From positions 44,405,793 through 44,469,792 of the forward strand of contig NC_077238.1 of the NCBI RefSeq assembly GCF_947179165.1: 64,000 nt of DNA. The letters run 5' to 3'. Position numbers and translations under genes: made by a program. The notes under the pieces were generated by a model. The model ran no database searches. It was not told where the DNA came from and saw nothing but the letters and a program-made list of their open reading frames with translations. The DNA comes from Solanum dulcamara. Taxonomy: Eukaryota > Streptophyta > Magnoliopsida > Solanales > Solanaceae. Shown piece after piece: positions 24,147 to 36,076 of this stretch (within the stretch, counting starts at the first letter, position 1; each line of letters opens with the position of its first letter).

Positions 24147-26479
24147 TTTAACATCCCCTAAAAAAGTTGTATACGAAGTTTCAATTCTCGCTTAAAAATA
24201 ATACAACCTCTGTATTTTAGGCATAACTTTTAATAGGTTTGTCCAAATTGAGTGATTCAAATTTCTGAGTAACCACAAGATAATTACCTACAACCTTTGT
24301 GAAGATTATAATTTACGTTTCGGAGGTTAAGTAGGTCAAATAAATTAATTATTGTAAGACAGTGTGCTGTGACGAAATGGAGTGATTGTAGAAGGAAATT
24401 CATATATCACTGTAGGAAGCTCTAAATTGGTTTATTCTTGATTGACATTAAACTAGACTTCTATATCTACAATTCTTATGAAGACACCAAATCCTAATAA
24501 GGAATTTATCTTATTCAAACGCAGCTCTGAAAAAGAGTGTTTTGTTAAAAAGAACTCATCTCACCTACCATGGAAAGATCTAGATACATTTGACATCACT
24601 CATGACATAAATTGTCCTCCATTTAACATCATCCATGACATCAATATATTCTATTAAATTTTCATATTTTTCTTTATAATTATTTTATTTATTGTTAGCT
24701 CCCTCTTTCCCACCTATAAATACCCACCTTATTTCCTTATTTTATTCATCAAGCTTTCTCAAAGCAAATCTTCTCTCTATACACTTCTTTACATATTCTC
24801 AAATATATATTTAGTTCTTAGTAGTGAAGAAATACTATTCCGGTGATTCATATACTCCGGGTAGTACACAAAGCGTTCCGGCGAGGAGAGAAGTTAGGAC
24901 TCAAGAGTGTTCATTAAGTCTTTTGGTACCGACTAAAGCTTCGGATTCCAAGTATGTAAGGCTTCAATGAGATTATTCCTTCCACTCTCATTCCTAAATT
25001 ATTTTGAATATATGATAAATTATATTTATTTTCTTTAAGCTCTACTCTAAGTTATGTGTGTATTTATCCATGGTTTCTTCCACCCATGTAGTCTAAAAAC
25101 TCTTTCAATTAAATATCTTAATTTCAAGTAATATTTTCTTATGTTAATTCTTATTTTTACTTAATAGTATGAATCATGGTTAAACTAATGATTATTGCTC
25201 TATTTTGATGCAACATAATTTCATATGTATGAATTGATGATTTTACAAGTAAACCCTCTAATTATCTATTTAAAGGTTTTTGAAATTCATGGTGGGTTGT
25301 TTAAAACATGATTTTTAATTAATGGATTTCAAAGTATTTATGTATATTTATTTACATACATATTTGCAAGTTGAAATGATTTGAACCCACCTAGTTTTAC
25401 TATGTTTTTAATAAAGTTTGACTTGAAAGCTTTGACTCCAAATAAATGTTTATGAAAGCAATATCTATGATCAAAAAGGGAGTCTTATAAAATGAAAGAA
25501 TGATGAATTGATATGAATGATGGATTGTTTATGCAATAAGGACAATTCTTGCATATTTGAATTATCAAATGTTTTAATGAGCTATTCTACTAAATATGAT
25601 GTTTGACTTCTCAAGTTATACGCTATGAATATTTTGAAGTATTAAATTATTCCGTGGGATTGACTTAGCACCGAATGAGGAATTGATGTGAGATTCGGTA
25701 AGGGAATACTAGTAGCAACCCCTTGTCTCATTAACTATTTGCCAACATAGGAGCCCTTGTAGGCTTAGGCTAATGGATCCATAAATAGCCCTTAAAGTTA
25801 AAGTTAAAGAAATGAATGAAGTTGACGGAGTTCTACCTGGCAAGTAGTCTCCCCGGCCAACGTAGGGGGTTATGTTGGATTCCATGTAATAGCTCGCATG
25901 GTCTTAAATGTCGTTTATGGTTAATTTCCCACAAAATAAATATTTTAAAGGATATATATATATGATTTATTATGCATACATTAAATTATGTTCCATATTA
26001 CATAAATGTTTTAATGTTTCCTCAATGTTCATGCATCCTTACATACTTAGTACATTCAAAGTACTAACGCATACTCTTTTGCCTACATGATATCACCATG
26101 TAGGGATCGGTGCTCCTCCTCGTTCTCCTCCACGTGGCTAGTTGAGACTTCGTTTGAAGACTACTTTTGGTGAGTTCCCATGTTCCGGGAACAAATCTTC
26201 TTTATATTTCTAGCTTATGATATGTTGAGATATTTTACTATGGTATTTCTTCTATTATGATTAAGGGTGAGCTAGGGACTTGTCTTATCCCCGTTAAATC
26301 TAATAGTTAGAGGTATTGTTGGACATATGTAAGTTGAATATTTACTATTATGATTTCTGCTTCTTCATTTATCGTCATTACCTATGAAAGGCTAAAAGAA
26401 TGCTAAGAGGCTTGTTTGAGGTACTTTCGGGTTCCTCATTCGCCATGTCACATCTAGGCCCTAGGATTGGGTCGTGACA
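24147..26479 (+). mobile_element. A1 5' LTR
   Basis: 2,333 bp, from TTTAACATCCCC to GTCGTGACA. A candidate TATA box TATAAATA is at 24715-24722, after a run of CTCCCTCTTTCCCACC and about 60 bases before CTTCTCTCTATACACTTC. This is the usual layout of a plant pol II LTR promoter, so the likely transcript start lies shortly after 24745. The last 450 bases contain the blocks CTTAGTACATTCAAAGTACT and GGTGAGCTAGGGACTTGTCT shared by most LTRs in the window. The ORF at 25908-26090 is noise. Confidence 0.9.
24715..24722 (+). promoter_or_regulatory. Candidate TATA box of A1 5' LTR
   Basis: TATAAATA in a C/T-rich context, conserved at 32027-32034 in the 3' LTR. Inferred from sequence only. Confidence 0.6.
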
Positions 26480-26483
26480 AACT

Positions 26484-26495
26484 TGGTATCAGAGC
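26484..26495 (+). other. A1 primer-binding site
   Basis: TGGTATCAGAGC lies a few bases after the LTR end at 26479 and exactly matches the complement of the initiator tRNA-Met 3' end without CCA. This is the best preserved site in the window. Confidence 0.92.
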
Positions 26496-26693
26496 CCGAG
26501 GTTTTGAATGATCCTTGGAGTCCAACATACCGCGTCGAATAGGGTCTTGTTCATGGTTGGGAAGTGCGCCACAATTATGAATAAGAGACTATGAGTTATT
26601 TAGGAAAATATTCACTTCTTTCAAATTCATGTCGTGCCTTAGAATGTCCTAAGCTTTCCTTTAACTAATGAACCATTTTGTGTTCTCTAGATA

Positions 26694-27583
26694 ATGACTC
26701 ATGGAAGACCACCTTGAAGAGCAAGGGTTGACGATGAGGACCAAACTCCTCCGGTTCCCAATGTCCAACATCATGAGGATGGGGTAACCCATGCTGAGTT
26801 TCGCAGTGTTATTACTTTGTTAGCCCAAGTTGTAGCTAACCAAGGAAATCTAGGTGTTCCTCCTCCCCAAATACAAAATCCAGCCTCTTGGATTCGGGTT
26901 TCCAAGGGATGAATCCACCCAAGTTCGATGGTTCTAAACTAGATGAAGATGCTATGGAGTTTATTAATGAGGTGAATCGGATTGTGGCTATCATGGGTGT
27001 GCCACCAAATAAGCAGGCCGAGCTAGTAGCCTATCAACTCAAAGGTATGGCTCGAGTGTGGTATGAACAATGGGTTGTTGAGAGGGATGAAGAAATAGGG
27101 TCGATAGGATGGGAAGAGTTCAAAGGTGCCTTCCTAGACCGCTTCTTCCTATTGGATCTTAGGGAGGCCAAAATCCAAGAGTTCATCAACCTCCGTCAAG
27201 GGAGTATGAGCGTGAGGGAGTATGCTCTCAAATTCACTAAGTTATCAAAGTATGCTCCCTTCATGGTCTCCGACCCAAGAGCTAGGATGAGCAAGTTTAT
27301 TTCCGGTGTCTCAAGGTTGGTGTCCAAGGAGTGCAAAACGACCATGTTGGTCAAGGAGATGGACATCTCTCGGTTAATGACTTACGCAGAACAAATTGAA
27401 GAAGAGAAGCTTAGAGAGAGATCAAGGGGATTTAAAAAGGCTAGAGTAGATGGTGGAGGGTTTAACCCTCAAAGGTCCGATTATGGTAACAATGGCAAAG
27501 GCCAAGGTGGGCAACGATTTGTGGGATAAGGTTCCACCAATACTCCTCCTCCAAGTTTCAACAAGGACAAGAGTGGTAAACTA
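26694..27583 (+). pseudogene. gag: A1 gag (capsid part)
   Basis: Gag forms the virus-like particle. I place the start at ATG 26694 (MTHGRPP), because the homologous leader-plus-MPP start occurs in the other elements. A TGA at 26715-26717 and a frameshift between about 26860 and 26890 break the N-terminus. From 26888 to TAA 27527-27529 there are 213 open residues: MNPPKFDGSKLDEDAMEF, GVPPNKQAELVAYQLKG, ARVWYEQWV, GWEEFKGAFLDRFF, LRQGSMSVREYALKF, and a basic region RGFKKARVDGGG. This is the typical plant gypsy Gag core. The reading resumes in the same frame after 27529, so the TAA is a single nonsense change. The start at 26888 is a TTG inside the frame, not a real initiator. Confidence 0.85.
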
Positions 27584-28921
27584 ATGATTCCAAGAGAGAA
27601 TGTTGCTACTCAAACTTTTCCCTCTTGCAAGAAGTGTGGAAGGACTCAGAAAGGGGAATGCTTAGCTGGCTGCAATGCATGCTTTAAGTGTGGCAAGCTG
27701 GGCCACCATGCTAAGGATTGTAGAGATGGTGGTGGTAGGACTCAAGGACAAATTGCTCTTGGTCAACAAGTCCAAAGAGGTGTCCAACGCACCAACCGCT
27801 TTTATGCCTTGTATGGGAGACAAGAGGTTAAGGATGCACCTAATGTCATTACCGGTATGTTAAAGGTCTTTTCTTTTGATGTGTATGCACTATTAGATCC
27901 AGGAGCAAATTTATCTTTTCTTACTCCATTCTTTGCTAATAGATTTAATGTTTTACCTGAAATGTTATTAGAGCCTTATTTGGTGTCTACCCCTGTTGGT
28001 GAGTCAGTTATTGCTACAAAGGTCTATAGGGGTTTCCTTGTGTCTATCTTGCATAAAGTTATTCCTTGTGATCTCATTGAGCTTGACATGATAGATTTCG
28101 ATGTCATTCTTGGGATGGATTGGTTACATGCATCTTATGCTTCCATAGATTGTAGGAATCGTCGAGTCAAGTTCCAATTTCCAAATGAGCCTGTTATTGA
28201 ATGGCAGGGTCGTGATTCGGTGGTGAAGGGTCAATTTATTTCTTTTCTTAAGGCACGCAAAATGATTTCTAAGGTATGTATTTACCATATTATGAGGGTT
28301 AGGGATGTCAACTCCAAAAGTCCTTCTCTTGAGTCAGTTCCTATAGTCAATGAATTCCCTGATATCTTTCCCGATGACCTTCTTGGTGTCCCTCCCAAAA
28401 GGGAAGTTGATTTTGGTATCGATCTCCTCCCCAATACCCAACCTATCTCTATTCCTCCTTATCGTATGGCCCCGATAAAATTGAAAGAGTTGAAGGAACA
28501 ATTAAAAGACTTCTTAGAGAAGGGGTTCATAAGACCAAGTATTTCGCCATGTGGTGCTGTTGTTCTATTTGTGAGAAAGAAGAATGGGTCACTTCAAATG
28601 TGCATAGACTACCGACAATTAAATAAGATGACCATTAAGAACAAGTACCCACTACCTAGAATATATGACTTGTTTGATCAGTTACAAGGGGCAAGTTACT
28701 TCTCCAAGATCGACCTTCGGTCCGGCTATCAGCAACTACGGGTGAGGGAGTGTGACATTTCCAAAATGGCCTTTCAAACAAGGTATGGTCACTATGAGTT
28801 TATGGTGATGAGTTTTAGATTGACGAATGCACCGACGGTGTTCATGGACTTGATGAATAGGGTGTTCAAAACTTACCTTGATACTTTTGTGATGGTTTTC
28901 ATTGATGATATTTTGATTTAA
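27584..28921 (+). pseudogene. pol: A1 nucleocapsid knuckles, protease and reverse transcriptase N-terminal part
   Basis: 445 open residues. Residues 11-48 hold two cysteine motifs, [12 protein letters not shown] and [14 protein letters not shown], the second a perfect CX2CX4HX4C RNA-binding knuckle. Residues 93-185 are the protease, with [11 protein letters not shown] at the active site and [10 protein letters not shown] at the end. RT begins near residue 255: [60 protein letters not shown], and [10 protein letters not shown] at the C-terminus with the catalytic DD. Protease matures the polyprotein and RT copies RNA to cDNA. The TAA at 28919-28921 cuts RT just after the active site; the frame continues beyond it. 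Confidence 0.9.
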
Positions 28922-30049
28922 TCTCGGGGTGAGGAAGAACATAAAAATCACTTAAGAGTTGTGCTTCAAACTTTGAGGGATAGACAATTATTTGCAAAAT
29001 TTAGTAAGTGTGAATTTTGGTTAAAGGAGGTAGCATTTCTTGGTCACGTAGTGTCCGGTGATGGGATCAAGGTTAATCCTAAGAAAATAGAGGCAGTCAA
29101 AAATTGTCCTAGACCATTATCTCCTTCAGACATTAGGAGCTTCTTAGGTCTAGCCGGGTACTATAGAAGGTTCGTTAAAGGCTTTTTTTCCATCTCATCT
29201 CCTATGACAAAATTGACCCAAAAGAAATCCAAATTCATATGGACATATGAGTGTGATAAGAGTTTCCAGACCTTAAAAGATCGACTTACCTCTGCTCCTA
29301 TTTTGACTCTCCCAGAAGGATTAGAAGGGTTTGTAGTTTATTGTGATGCTTCAAAGATTGGTTTAGGTTGTGTCTTAATGCAAAATGGCAAGGTCATAGT
29401 CTATGCTTCTAGGCAATTAAAGGTCCATAAGCATAACTACCCTACCCATGACCTTGAATTGGCGGCTGTTGTTTTTGCTCTAAAGATTTGGAGGCATTAC
29501 CTCTATGGGGTGCATGTGGATGTGTATACTGATCATAAGAGTCTTCAATATCTGTTCACCCAAAAGGACCTTAATCTAAGACAAAGGAGGTGGATAGAAC
29601 TCCTTAAGGACTATGACATGAGTGTGCACTATCATCCGGGTAAAGCCAATATAGTTGCTGATGCACTTAGTAGAGTGACTATGGGGAGTGTGACCCATGT
29701 GGATGAAAGGAAGAGGGAGTTGGTGAAAGATGTTCACCGATTGGCTAGATTAGGGGTAAAGTTGTGTGGTACTAATGATGGGGGTATGGTTGTTCAAAAT
29801 AGGTCTGAATCCTCTTTGGTGGTGGATGTGAAATCAAAGCAGGATCTTGACCCAAAGTTTATCGAGTTAAAGAAGTTGGTAAAGGAAAAAAAGATAGAAG
29901 TCTTTTCCCAAGGGGGAGATGAGGTTCTATACTACCAGGGTCGGATATGTGTTCCAGATGTTGATGGCCTAAGGAGTTTGATCTTGATGGAGGCTCATTA
30001 TTCTAGATACTCCATTCATCCCGGTTCAATAAAATGTACCGAGACTTAA
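28922..30049 (+). pseudogene. pol: A1 RT thumb, RNase H and integrase zinc-binding start
   Basis: This is the same frame as the previous part. RT connection: [19 protein letters not shown], then [20 protein letters not shown]. RNase H: VVYCDAS (first Asp), [13 protein letters not shown] (Glu), [12 protein letters not shown] (Asp), VADALSR (last Asp); all four catalytic residues are present. Then comes a connector, and RYSIHPGS, the histidine side of the integrase zinc module. A frameshift near 30030-30035 ends this frame at 30047-30049. RNase H degrades the RNA template. This is the longest well conserved enzymatic stretch in the window. Confidence 0.9.
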
Positions 30050-30654
30050 AGGAGTTGTATTGGTGGGGTGGCATGAAGAAGGACATAACAAGGTTTGTGT
30101 CCAAATGTATATATTGCCAACAAGTGAAGGCCGAACATCAAAGGCCGAGTGTCCTATCCCAAGATATTGAAATCCCAACTTAGAAGTGGGAAGATGTGAA
30201 TATGGATTTTGTAGTGGGTTTGCCTCATACCCAGAAGCGTCATGACTCGATTTGGGTAATTGTTGATAGAATGACTAAGTCAGCTCACTTTCTACCGATT
30301 AAAACTTCCTATAGTGCTGAAGACTATGCCAAGTTATATATTCGGGAGTTGGTGAGGTTGCATGGTGTGCCATTATCTATTATTTCGGATCGTGGTACCC
30401 AATTTATTTCTCATTTCTGGAGATCACTTCAAAAAGGCCTCGGTACTAAGGTAAAGTTGAGCACAGCATTCCATCCTCAAACGGATGGGCAAGCCGAAAG
30501 GATGATTCAAACACTAGAGGATATGTTAAGGGCTTGTGTGTTGGAGTTTAAAGGGAATTGGGATGATCATCTACCTCTCATCGAGTTTGCCTATAATAAT
30601 AGTTACCACTCAAGTATTGAGATCGCGTCGTTTGAGGCTTTGTATGGGAGATGA
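30030..30654 (+). pseudogene. pol: A1 integrase core
   Basis: After the frameshift the integrase continues: [22 protein letters not shown] (the CC half of the HHCC zinc site), a TAG at 30181-30183, then from 30196 NMDFVVGLP (first catalytic Asp), HDSIWVIVDRMTKSAHF, LHGVPLSIISDRGTQF (second Asp), FHPQTDGQAERMIQTLEDM (catalytic Glu) and PLIEFAYNNSYHSS. The D,D35E-type triad is intact. TGA at 30652-30654 interrupts immediately before the C-terminal domain. Integrase joins cDNA ends to the target with a 5-bp stagger, consistent with the TGAAG/TAAAG duplication. Confidence 0.9.
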
Positions 30655-31254
30655 TGTAGATCACCTGTTGGTTGGTTCGAAGTAGGTGAGATGACCTTGT
30701 TGGGCCCCAATTTGGTACTTGATGCTTTAGAGAAGGTGAAGATCATTAGAGAAAGGTTGAAGACGGCTCAAAGTCGTCAAAAGTCCTATTCTGACACTAG
30801 AAGAAGGGATCTTGAGTTTAATGTGGATGATTGGATGTATATGAAGGTTTCACCCATGAAAGGTGTCGTTCGATTTCGTAAGAAAGGGAAATTGAGCCCT
30901 AGGTATGTAGGGCCTTATAGAATCGTGAGATGTGTTGGTAAGGTTGCATATGAGTTGGAATTACCATTGGAAATGACCATGGTTCATCCGGTGTTTCACG
31001 TGTCTATGTTGAAAAAAAGTGTGGGTGATCCAAATTCCATTATACCTATAGGAATAGTGAATATTGAAGAAAACTTGACCTATGAAGAAGTTCCTGTGGA
31101 AATTTTGGACCGGCAAGTTAAGAGATTGAGGAACAAAGAAGTTGTATCTGTTAAAGTCCTTTGGAGGAATCAACAAATAGAAAGTGAAACATGGGAAGCG
31201 GAAGCGTATATGGTTAGGATATACCCTCATCTTTTCCCCTCTACCCAAACCTAA
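30655..31254 (+). pseudogene. pol: A1 integrase C-terminal domain with chromodomain-like tail
   Basis: It follows the TGA in the same frame. GPNLVLDALEKVKIIRERLK, DDWMYMKVSPMKGVVRF and GKLSPRYVGPYRIV form the GPY/F module; VHPVFHVSMLKK follows; then EEVPVEILDRQVKRLRNK, VSVKVLWRNQQIESETWEAE is the chromodomain-like end that places the element in the chromoviruses (Tekay/Del). The stop TAA is at 31252-31254. The minus-strand ORF at 30961-31314 is antisense noise. Confidence 0.9.
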
Positions 31255-31445
31255 GGTATTAAGTTGTCCTTGCTCAATTACTTGAAATCTTTGCATCTCA
31301 ATTTTTCTTGTCATATGCTTCGAAAAATTATAAAATATATTTTAAATGATGATATAAATTACATTATTGCATTAATGATGGGTTGTTGGTTTACACACTA
31401 CCCTACTCAAGCTAAGTCTTTCCTCATTCGAGGATGAATGTTCCC

Positions 31446-31458
31446 AAGGGGGAGATAA
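31446..31458 (+). other. A1 polypurine tract
   Basis: AAGGGGGAGATAA directly precedes the 3' LTR. The preceding CATTCGAGGATGAATGTTCC block also precedes the tracts of C, D and the composite element. Confidence 0.9.
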
Positions 31459-33793
31459 TTTAACATCCCCTAAAAAAGTTGTATACGAAGTTTCAATTCT
31501 CGCTTAAAAATAATACAACCTCTGTATTTTAGGCATAACTTTTAATAGGTTTGTCCAAATTGAGTGATTCAAATTTCTGAGTAACCACAAGATCATTACC
31601 TACAACCTTTGTGAAGACTATAATTTACGTTTCGGAGGTTAAATAGGTCAAATAAATTAATTATTGTAAGACAGTGTGCTGTGATGAAATGGAGTGATTG
31701 TAGAAGGAAATTCATATATCACTGTAGGAAGCTCTAAATTGGTTTATTCTTGATTGACATTAAACTAGACTTCTATATCTACAATTCTTATGAAGACACC
31801 AAATCCTAATAAGGAATTTATCTTATTCAAACGCAGCTCTGAAAAAGAGTGTTTTGTTAAAAAGAACTCATCTCACCTACCATGGAAAGATCTAGATACA
31901 TTTGACATCACTCATGACATAAATTGTCCTCCATTTAACATCATCCATGACATCAATATATTCTATTAAATTTTCATATTTTTCTTTATAATTATTTTAT
32001 TTATTGTTAGCTCCCTCTTTCCCACCTATAAATACCCACCTTATTTCCTTATTTTATTCATCAAGCTTTCTCAAAGCAAATCTTCTCTCTATACACTTCT
32101 TTACATATTCTCAAATATATATTTAGTTCTTAGTAGTGAAGAAATACTATTCCGGTGATTCATATACTCCGGGTAGTACACAAAGCGTTCCGGCGAGGAG
32201 AGAAGTTAGGACTCAAGAGTGTTCATTAAGTCTTTTGGTACCGACTAAAGCTTCGGATTCCAAGTATGTAAGGCTTCAATGAGATTATTCCTTCCACTCT
32301 CATTCCTAAATTATTTTGATTAAATGATAAATTATATTTATTTTCTTTAAGCTCTACTCTAAGTTATGTGTGTATTTATCCATGGTTTCTTCCACCCATG
32401 TAGTCCAAAAACTCTTTCAATTAAATATCTTAATTTCAAGTAATATTTTCTTATGTTAATTCTTATTTTTACTTAATAGTATGAATCATGGTTAAACTAA
32501 TGATTATTGCTCTATTTTGATGCAACATAATTTCATATGTATGAATTGATGATTTTACAAGTAAACCCTCTAATTATCTATTTAAAGGTTTTTGAAATTC
32601 ATGGTGGGTTGTTTAAAACATGATTTTTAATTAATGGATTTCAAAGTATTTATGTATATTTATTTACATACATATTTGCAAGTTGAAATGATTTGAACCC
32701 ACCTAGTTTTACTACATTTTTAATAAAGTTTGACTTGAAAGCTTTGACTTCAAATAAATGTTTATGAAAGCAATATCTATGATCAAAAAGGGAGTCTTAT
32801 AAAATGAAAGAATGATGAATTGATATGAATGATGGATTGTTTATGCAATAAGGACAATTCTTGCATATTTGAATTATCAAATGTTTTAATGAGCTATTCT
32901 ACTAAATATGATGTTTGACTTCTCAAGTTATACGCTATGAATATTTTGAAGTATTAAATTATTCCGTGGGATTGACTTAGCACCGAATGAGGCATTGAGG
33001 TGAGATTCGGTAAGGGAATCCTAGTAGCAACCCCTTGTCTCATTAACTATGTGCCAACATAGGAGCCCTTGTAGGCTTAGTCTAATGGATCCATAAATAG
33101 ACCTTAAACTTAAAGTTAAAGAAATGAATGAAGTTGGCGGAGTTCTACCTGGCAAGTAGTCTCCCCGGCCAACGTAGGGGGTTATGTTGGATTCCATGTA
33201 ATAGCTCGCATGGTCTTAAATATCGGTTATGGTTAATTTCACACAAAATAAATGTTTTAAAGGATATATATATATATTATTTATTATGCATACATTAAAT
33301 TATGTTCCATATTACATAAATATTTTAATATTTCCTCAATGTTCATGCATCCTTACATACTTAGTAAATTCAAAGTACTAACGCATACTCTTTTGCCTAT
33401 ATGATATCACCATGTAGGGATCGGTGCTCCTCCTCGTTATCCTCCACGTGGCTAGTTGAGACTTCGTTTGAAGACTACTTTTGGTGAGTTCCCATGTTCC
33501 GGGAACAAATCTTCTTTATATTTCTAGCTTATGATATGTTGAGATATTTTACTATGGTATTTCTTCTATTATGATTAAGGGTGAGCTAGGGACTTGTCTT
33601 ATCCCCGTTAAATCTAATAGTTAGAGGTATTGTTGGACATATGTAAGTTGAATATTTACAATTATGATTTATGATTCTTCATTTATCGTCATTACCTATA
33701 AAAGGCTAAAAGAATGCTAAGAGGCTTGTCTGAGGTACTTTCGGGTTCCTCATTCGCCATGTCACGTCTAGGCCCTAGGCTTGGGTCATGACA
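31459..33793 (+). mobile_element. A1 3' LTR
   Basis: 2,335 bp, nearly identical to 24147-26479 with scattered substitutions and a small TA-run length change near 33265. It ends GGGTCATGACA. The TATAAATA copy is at 32027-32034. Confidence 0.92.
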
Positions 33794-33798
33794 TAAAG
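33794..33798. repeat. Target-site duplication of A1, right (TAAAG)
   Basis: Partner of TGAAG at 24142-24146. The next bases, CTACCTTCTT, continue D's LTR as at 42501. Confidence 0.85.
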
Positions 33799-35273
33799 CT
33801 ACCTTCTTTCTCTTGGCATGTTTTTGGCATAAGTATGTAAAACCCTTCTTCACTCTTGATATGACTTTGACATAAGCTGTGATGTTATGATTAAATATTT
33901 ATGGTACCGAGTCCCTTGATGGACCAAGTATGATATATGTCACTATCTAAGGATCAGCCCGAATATTACTCAGCATATGTTACTATCTAAGGATCGAGCC
34001 ATACGTTCTGCGGCACATATATATATGACGACTACATAAAGAAAAGTAGGGAGTATGTAAAGACTATCCCTTCATTCTTTTGGCATGATCTTTATGAAAT
34101 AAATAGACAAAATATATGTGATCCCAAGGAAGTCCCCATTCTCAAAGCCACTAAGATGGCTATTTTTTTGACTTCTAAAATATATTTTATTACACCTTTA
34201 TACGAGTAGATGATTTCAAAAGTTCTACTTTGATGCAAACCATAATGACAGTTCAAAGGTACTTGTTGTGGCTATTATCCTAATTTTTGAATGATAGTTC
34301 ATTTTGATTATTTAAACAAGTCTCCAATGATGGTTTAAATTGCATATGGTTACCCATTACTCTACTCGTGTATACCGTAACCCTTCTACCACAGAGTCCC
34401 AAGCCGGGTACGTAATCATGCGTAATTCACTGCATTATCCACCGAGTCCCTCACTAAAGGGTCGGGTACGGTATATGAGGAAATGATAATGCAATGACAT
34501 GAATAACTCAACAAGTCCCTCACTAGAAGGCTGGGTACGTATATATATATATATATATATGATGATATGATTATTCACTGAGTCCCATAAAGGGTCGGGT
34601 ATGATATATGATGACATAATTATTTACCGAGTCCCATAAAGGGCTGGGTACAACCGATTCCTATAAAGGGACGGGTACGATATATGATGGTATGATTATT
34701 ATGATAGTATGATTATTTACCGAGTCCCACAATGGGATGGGTATGAAATATGACTCTGAGATGCATGACTTCATTTTATAAGATGTAGGTACAGTGTTTT
34801 ATGAGTTGTTATATTGTTCCCTGCATTCCTATATCAACTATACTCCCTTTGCGGTATTCTATACTTTATATACTCAATATATATGTCATACTGACCCCCT
34901 TTTCTTAGGGGGCTGCATTCATGCTCACAGGTATAGATGCATTCCACTCAGCAGTTCAGAAGCACTCCATAGTGTCGGGGCCAAGTTTTGGTATTAACAC
35001 TCAATGTATATATTTATTTATTCACGGTATGGCAGGGGCCTTGTCCCACCTTATGTTACTATTGTTACTCTTAGAGGTCTATAGACATGTATGTGGGTTG
35101 TATATGCTTGTATTTAGAGTGGTGCCTATGATAAGCCGCGATGGCTTATATGCTATTCTGCCTGTTGATGTGCTATAACTTAAATAGGGGACAAATTTAC
35201 TTACAGATAGCAGGGATATACGCTAGTGCCCAGTTCGGGCACCTGTCATGGACTATGGAGTTGGGTCGTGACA
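33799..35273 (+). mobile_element. Element D 5' LTR, second part
   Basis: It continues D's LTR after A1 and is colinear with 42501-44264. It contains the CCGAGTCCC... subrepeat array and ends GTTGGGTCGTGACA at 35273. ORFs at 34435-34617, 34794-34997, 34921-35178 and 35141-35389 recur at equivalent places in the other LTR copies and show no domain, so I do not call them genes. Confidence 0.85.
34385..34745 (+). repeat. Subrepeat array in D 5' LTR (CCGAGTCCC...GGGTACG)
   Basis: About seven imperfect units, each with (A/C)CGAGTCCC, (A)TAAAGGG, GGGTA(C/T)G, then ATATATGATG...ATGATTATT. Unit length varies around 35-70 bases. Each unit has a GGGACTCGG-like/CCGGGT pairing that could fold into a small hairpin. 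Confidence 0.8.
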
Positions 35274-35660
35274 AAAGTGGTATCAGAGTGGTTTGGTCCT
35301 CGGAATGTCTACAGAACATGTCTAGTAGAGTCCTGTTTATCAGTATGTTGTGCACCACATTTATAAACAGGAGGCTACAGGACATTTAGGATGTTACCTT
35401 TCTTTCTTGTCTTAGATCGTGCGATAGAGCCCAGCCATAGGAAATGAAATTCCTTTTTCTAACCTTTGGTTTCAGCGGAAGAGCGAAATCGACATAAGAA
35501 AGTGATGGATGATATTGGAAGATACACAATATACAGGTAAGTTATGGTGCGAAAGAGGCATGCTAGGTAAGGTAAGAACATTGAAATATGATTGAAATGT
35601 AAAGTTGGAAATTGAAAGGAAAAGTAGACAGAAAAGTGTAACGGGTGTAGTTCGAGTTAC
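35274..35660 (+). mobile_element. Element D interior, first copy of the leader
   Basis: Non-coding leader, colinear with 39602-39985: shared GTGCACCACAT, ATAAACAGGAGGCTACAGGA and CTTAGATCGTGCGAT blocks. It is cut at about 35660, where LTR-type sequence starts. Confidence 0.7.
35278..35288 (+). other. Element D primer-binding site
   Basis: TGGTATCAGAG four bases after the LTR end matches the initiator tRNA-Met site. Confidence 0.85.
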
Positions 35661-35663
35661 GCA

Positions 35664-35975
35664 GTTCACTGCATTATCCACTGAGTCCCTCACTAAAGGG
35701 AAGGGTACATTATATGAGGAAATAATAATGCAATGACATGAATAACTCACCAAGTCCCTCACTAGAGGGACGGGTATGTATGTATATATATATATGATGA
35801 TATGATTATTCACCGAGTCCCATAAAGGGCCGGGTATGATATATAATGACATGATTATTCACCGAGTCCTATAAAGGGTCGAGTACGACCCAGTCTTATA
35901 AAAGGCCGGGTATGATATATGATGGTATGATTATTATGATAGTATGATTATTTACTGAGTCCCACAATGGGCTGG
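35664..35975 (+). repeat. Subrepeat array in internal D LTR
   Basis: Same unit as 34385-34745 (CCGAGTCCCATAAAGGGCCG and variants), about six units. Confidence 0.75.
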
Positions 35976-36076
35976 GTAGAAAATACGACTCTGAGATGCA
36001 TGACTTCATTTTATAAGACACAGGTACAGTGTTTTATGAATTGTTATATTATTCCCTACATTCCTATATCAACAGT
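35929..36076 (+). repeat. 148-bp direct duplication, left copy
   Basis: It matches 39051-39198 over all 148 bases with about four G/A differences. It ends TATCAACAGT exactly at the start of the reversed LTR. Both copies share GGGTAGAAAATACGAC, a variant absent from the other LTRs, so this is a true local duplication and not family similarity. Confidence 0.85.

Larger units (their letters stand above)
24147..33793 (+). mobile_element. Element A1: complete Tekay/Del-type retrotransposon (9.65 kb)
   Basis: Two LTRs of about 2.33 kb, primer-binding site, gag-pol in one dominant frame, polypurine tract and 5-bp target duplication are all present. The LTRs differ at roughly 40 positions by my by-eye count, so this is the youngest complete insertion here. 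The LTR begins TTTAACATCC in both copies rather than TG; the end is CA. The coding region carries at least five stops and two frameshifts, so A1 is structurally complete but unable to make its own proteins. Confidence 0.9.

Noticed and set aside
34385..34745. Regularly spaced repeats resembling a CRISPR array
   Set aside because: Units vary in length and sequence, the spacers are themselves repeats, and the array is copied in every D LTR of a plant genome.
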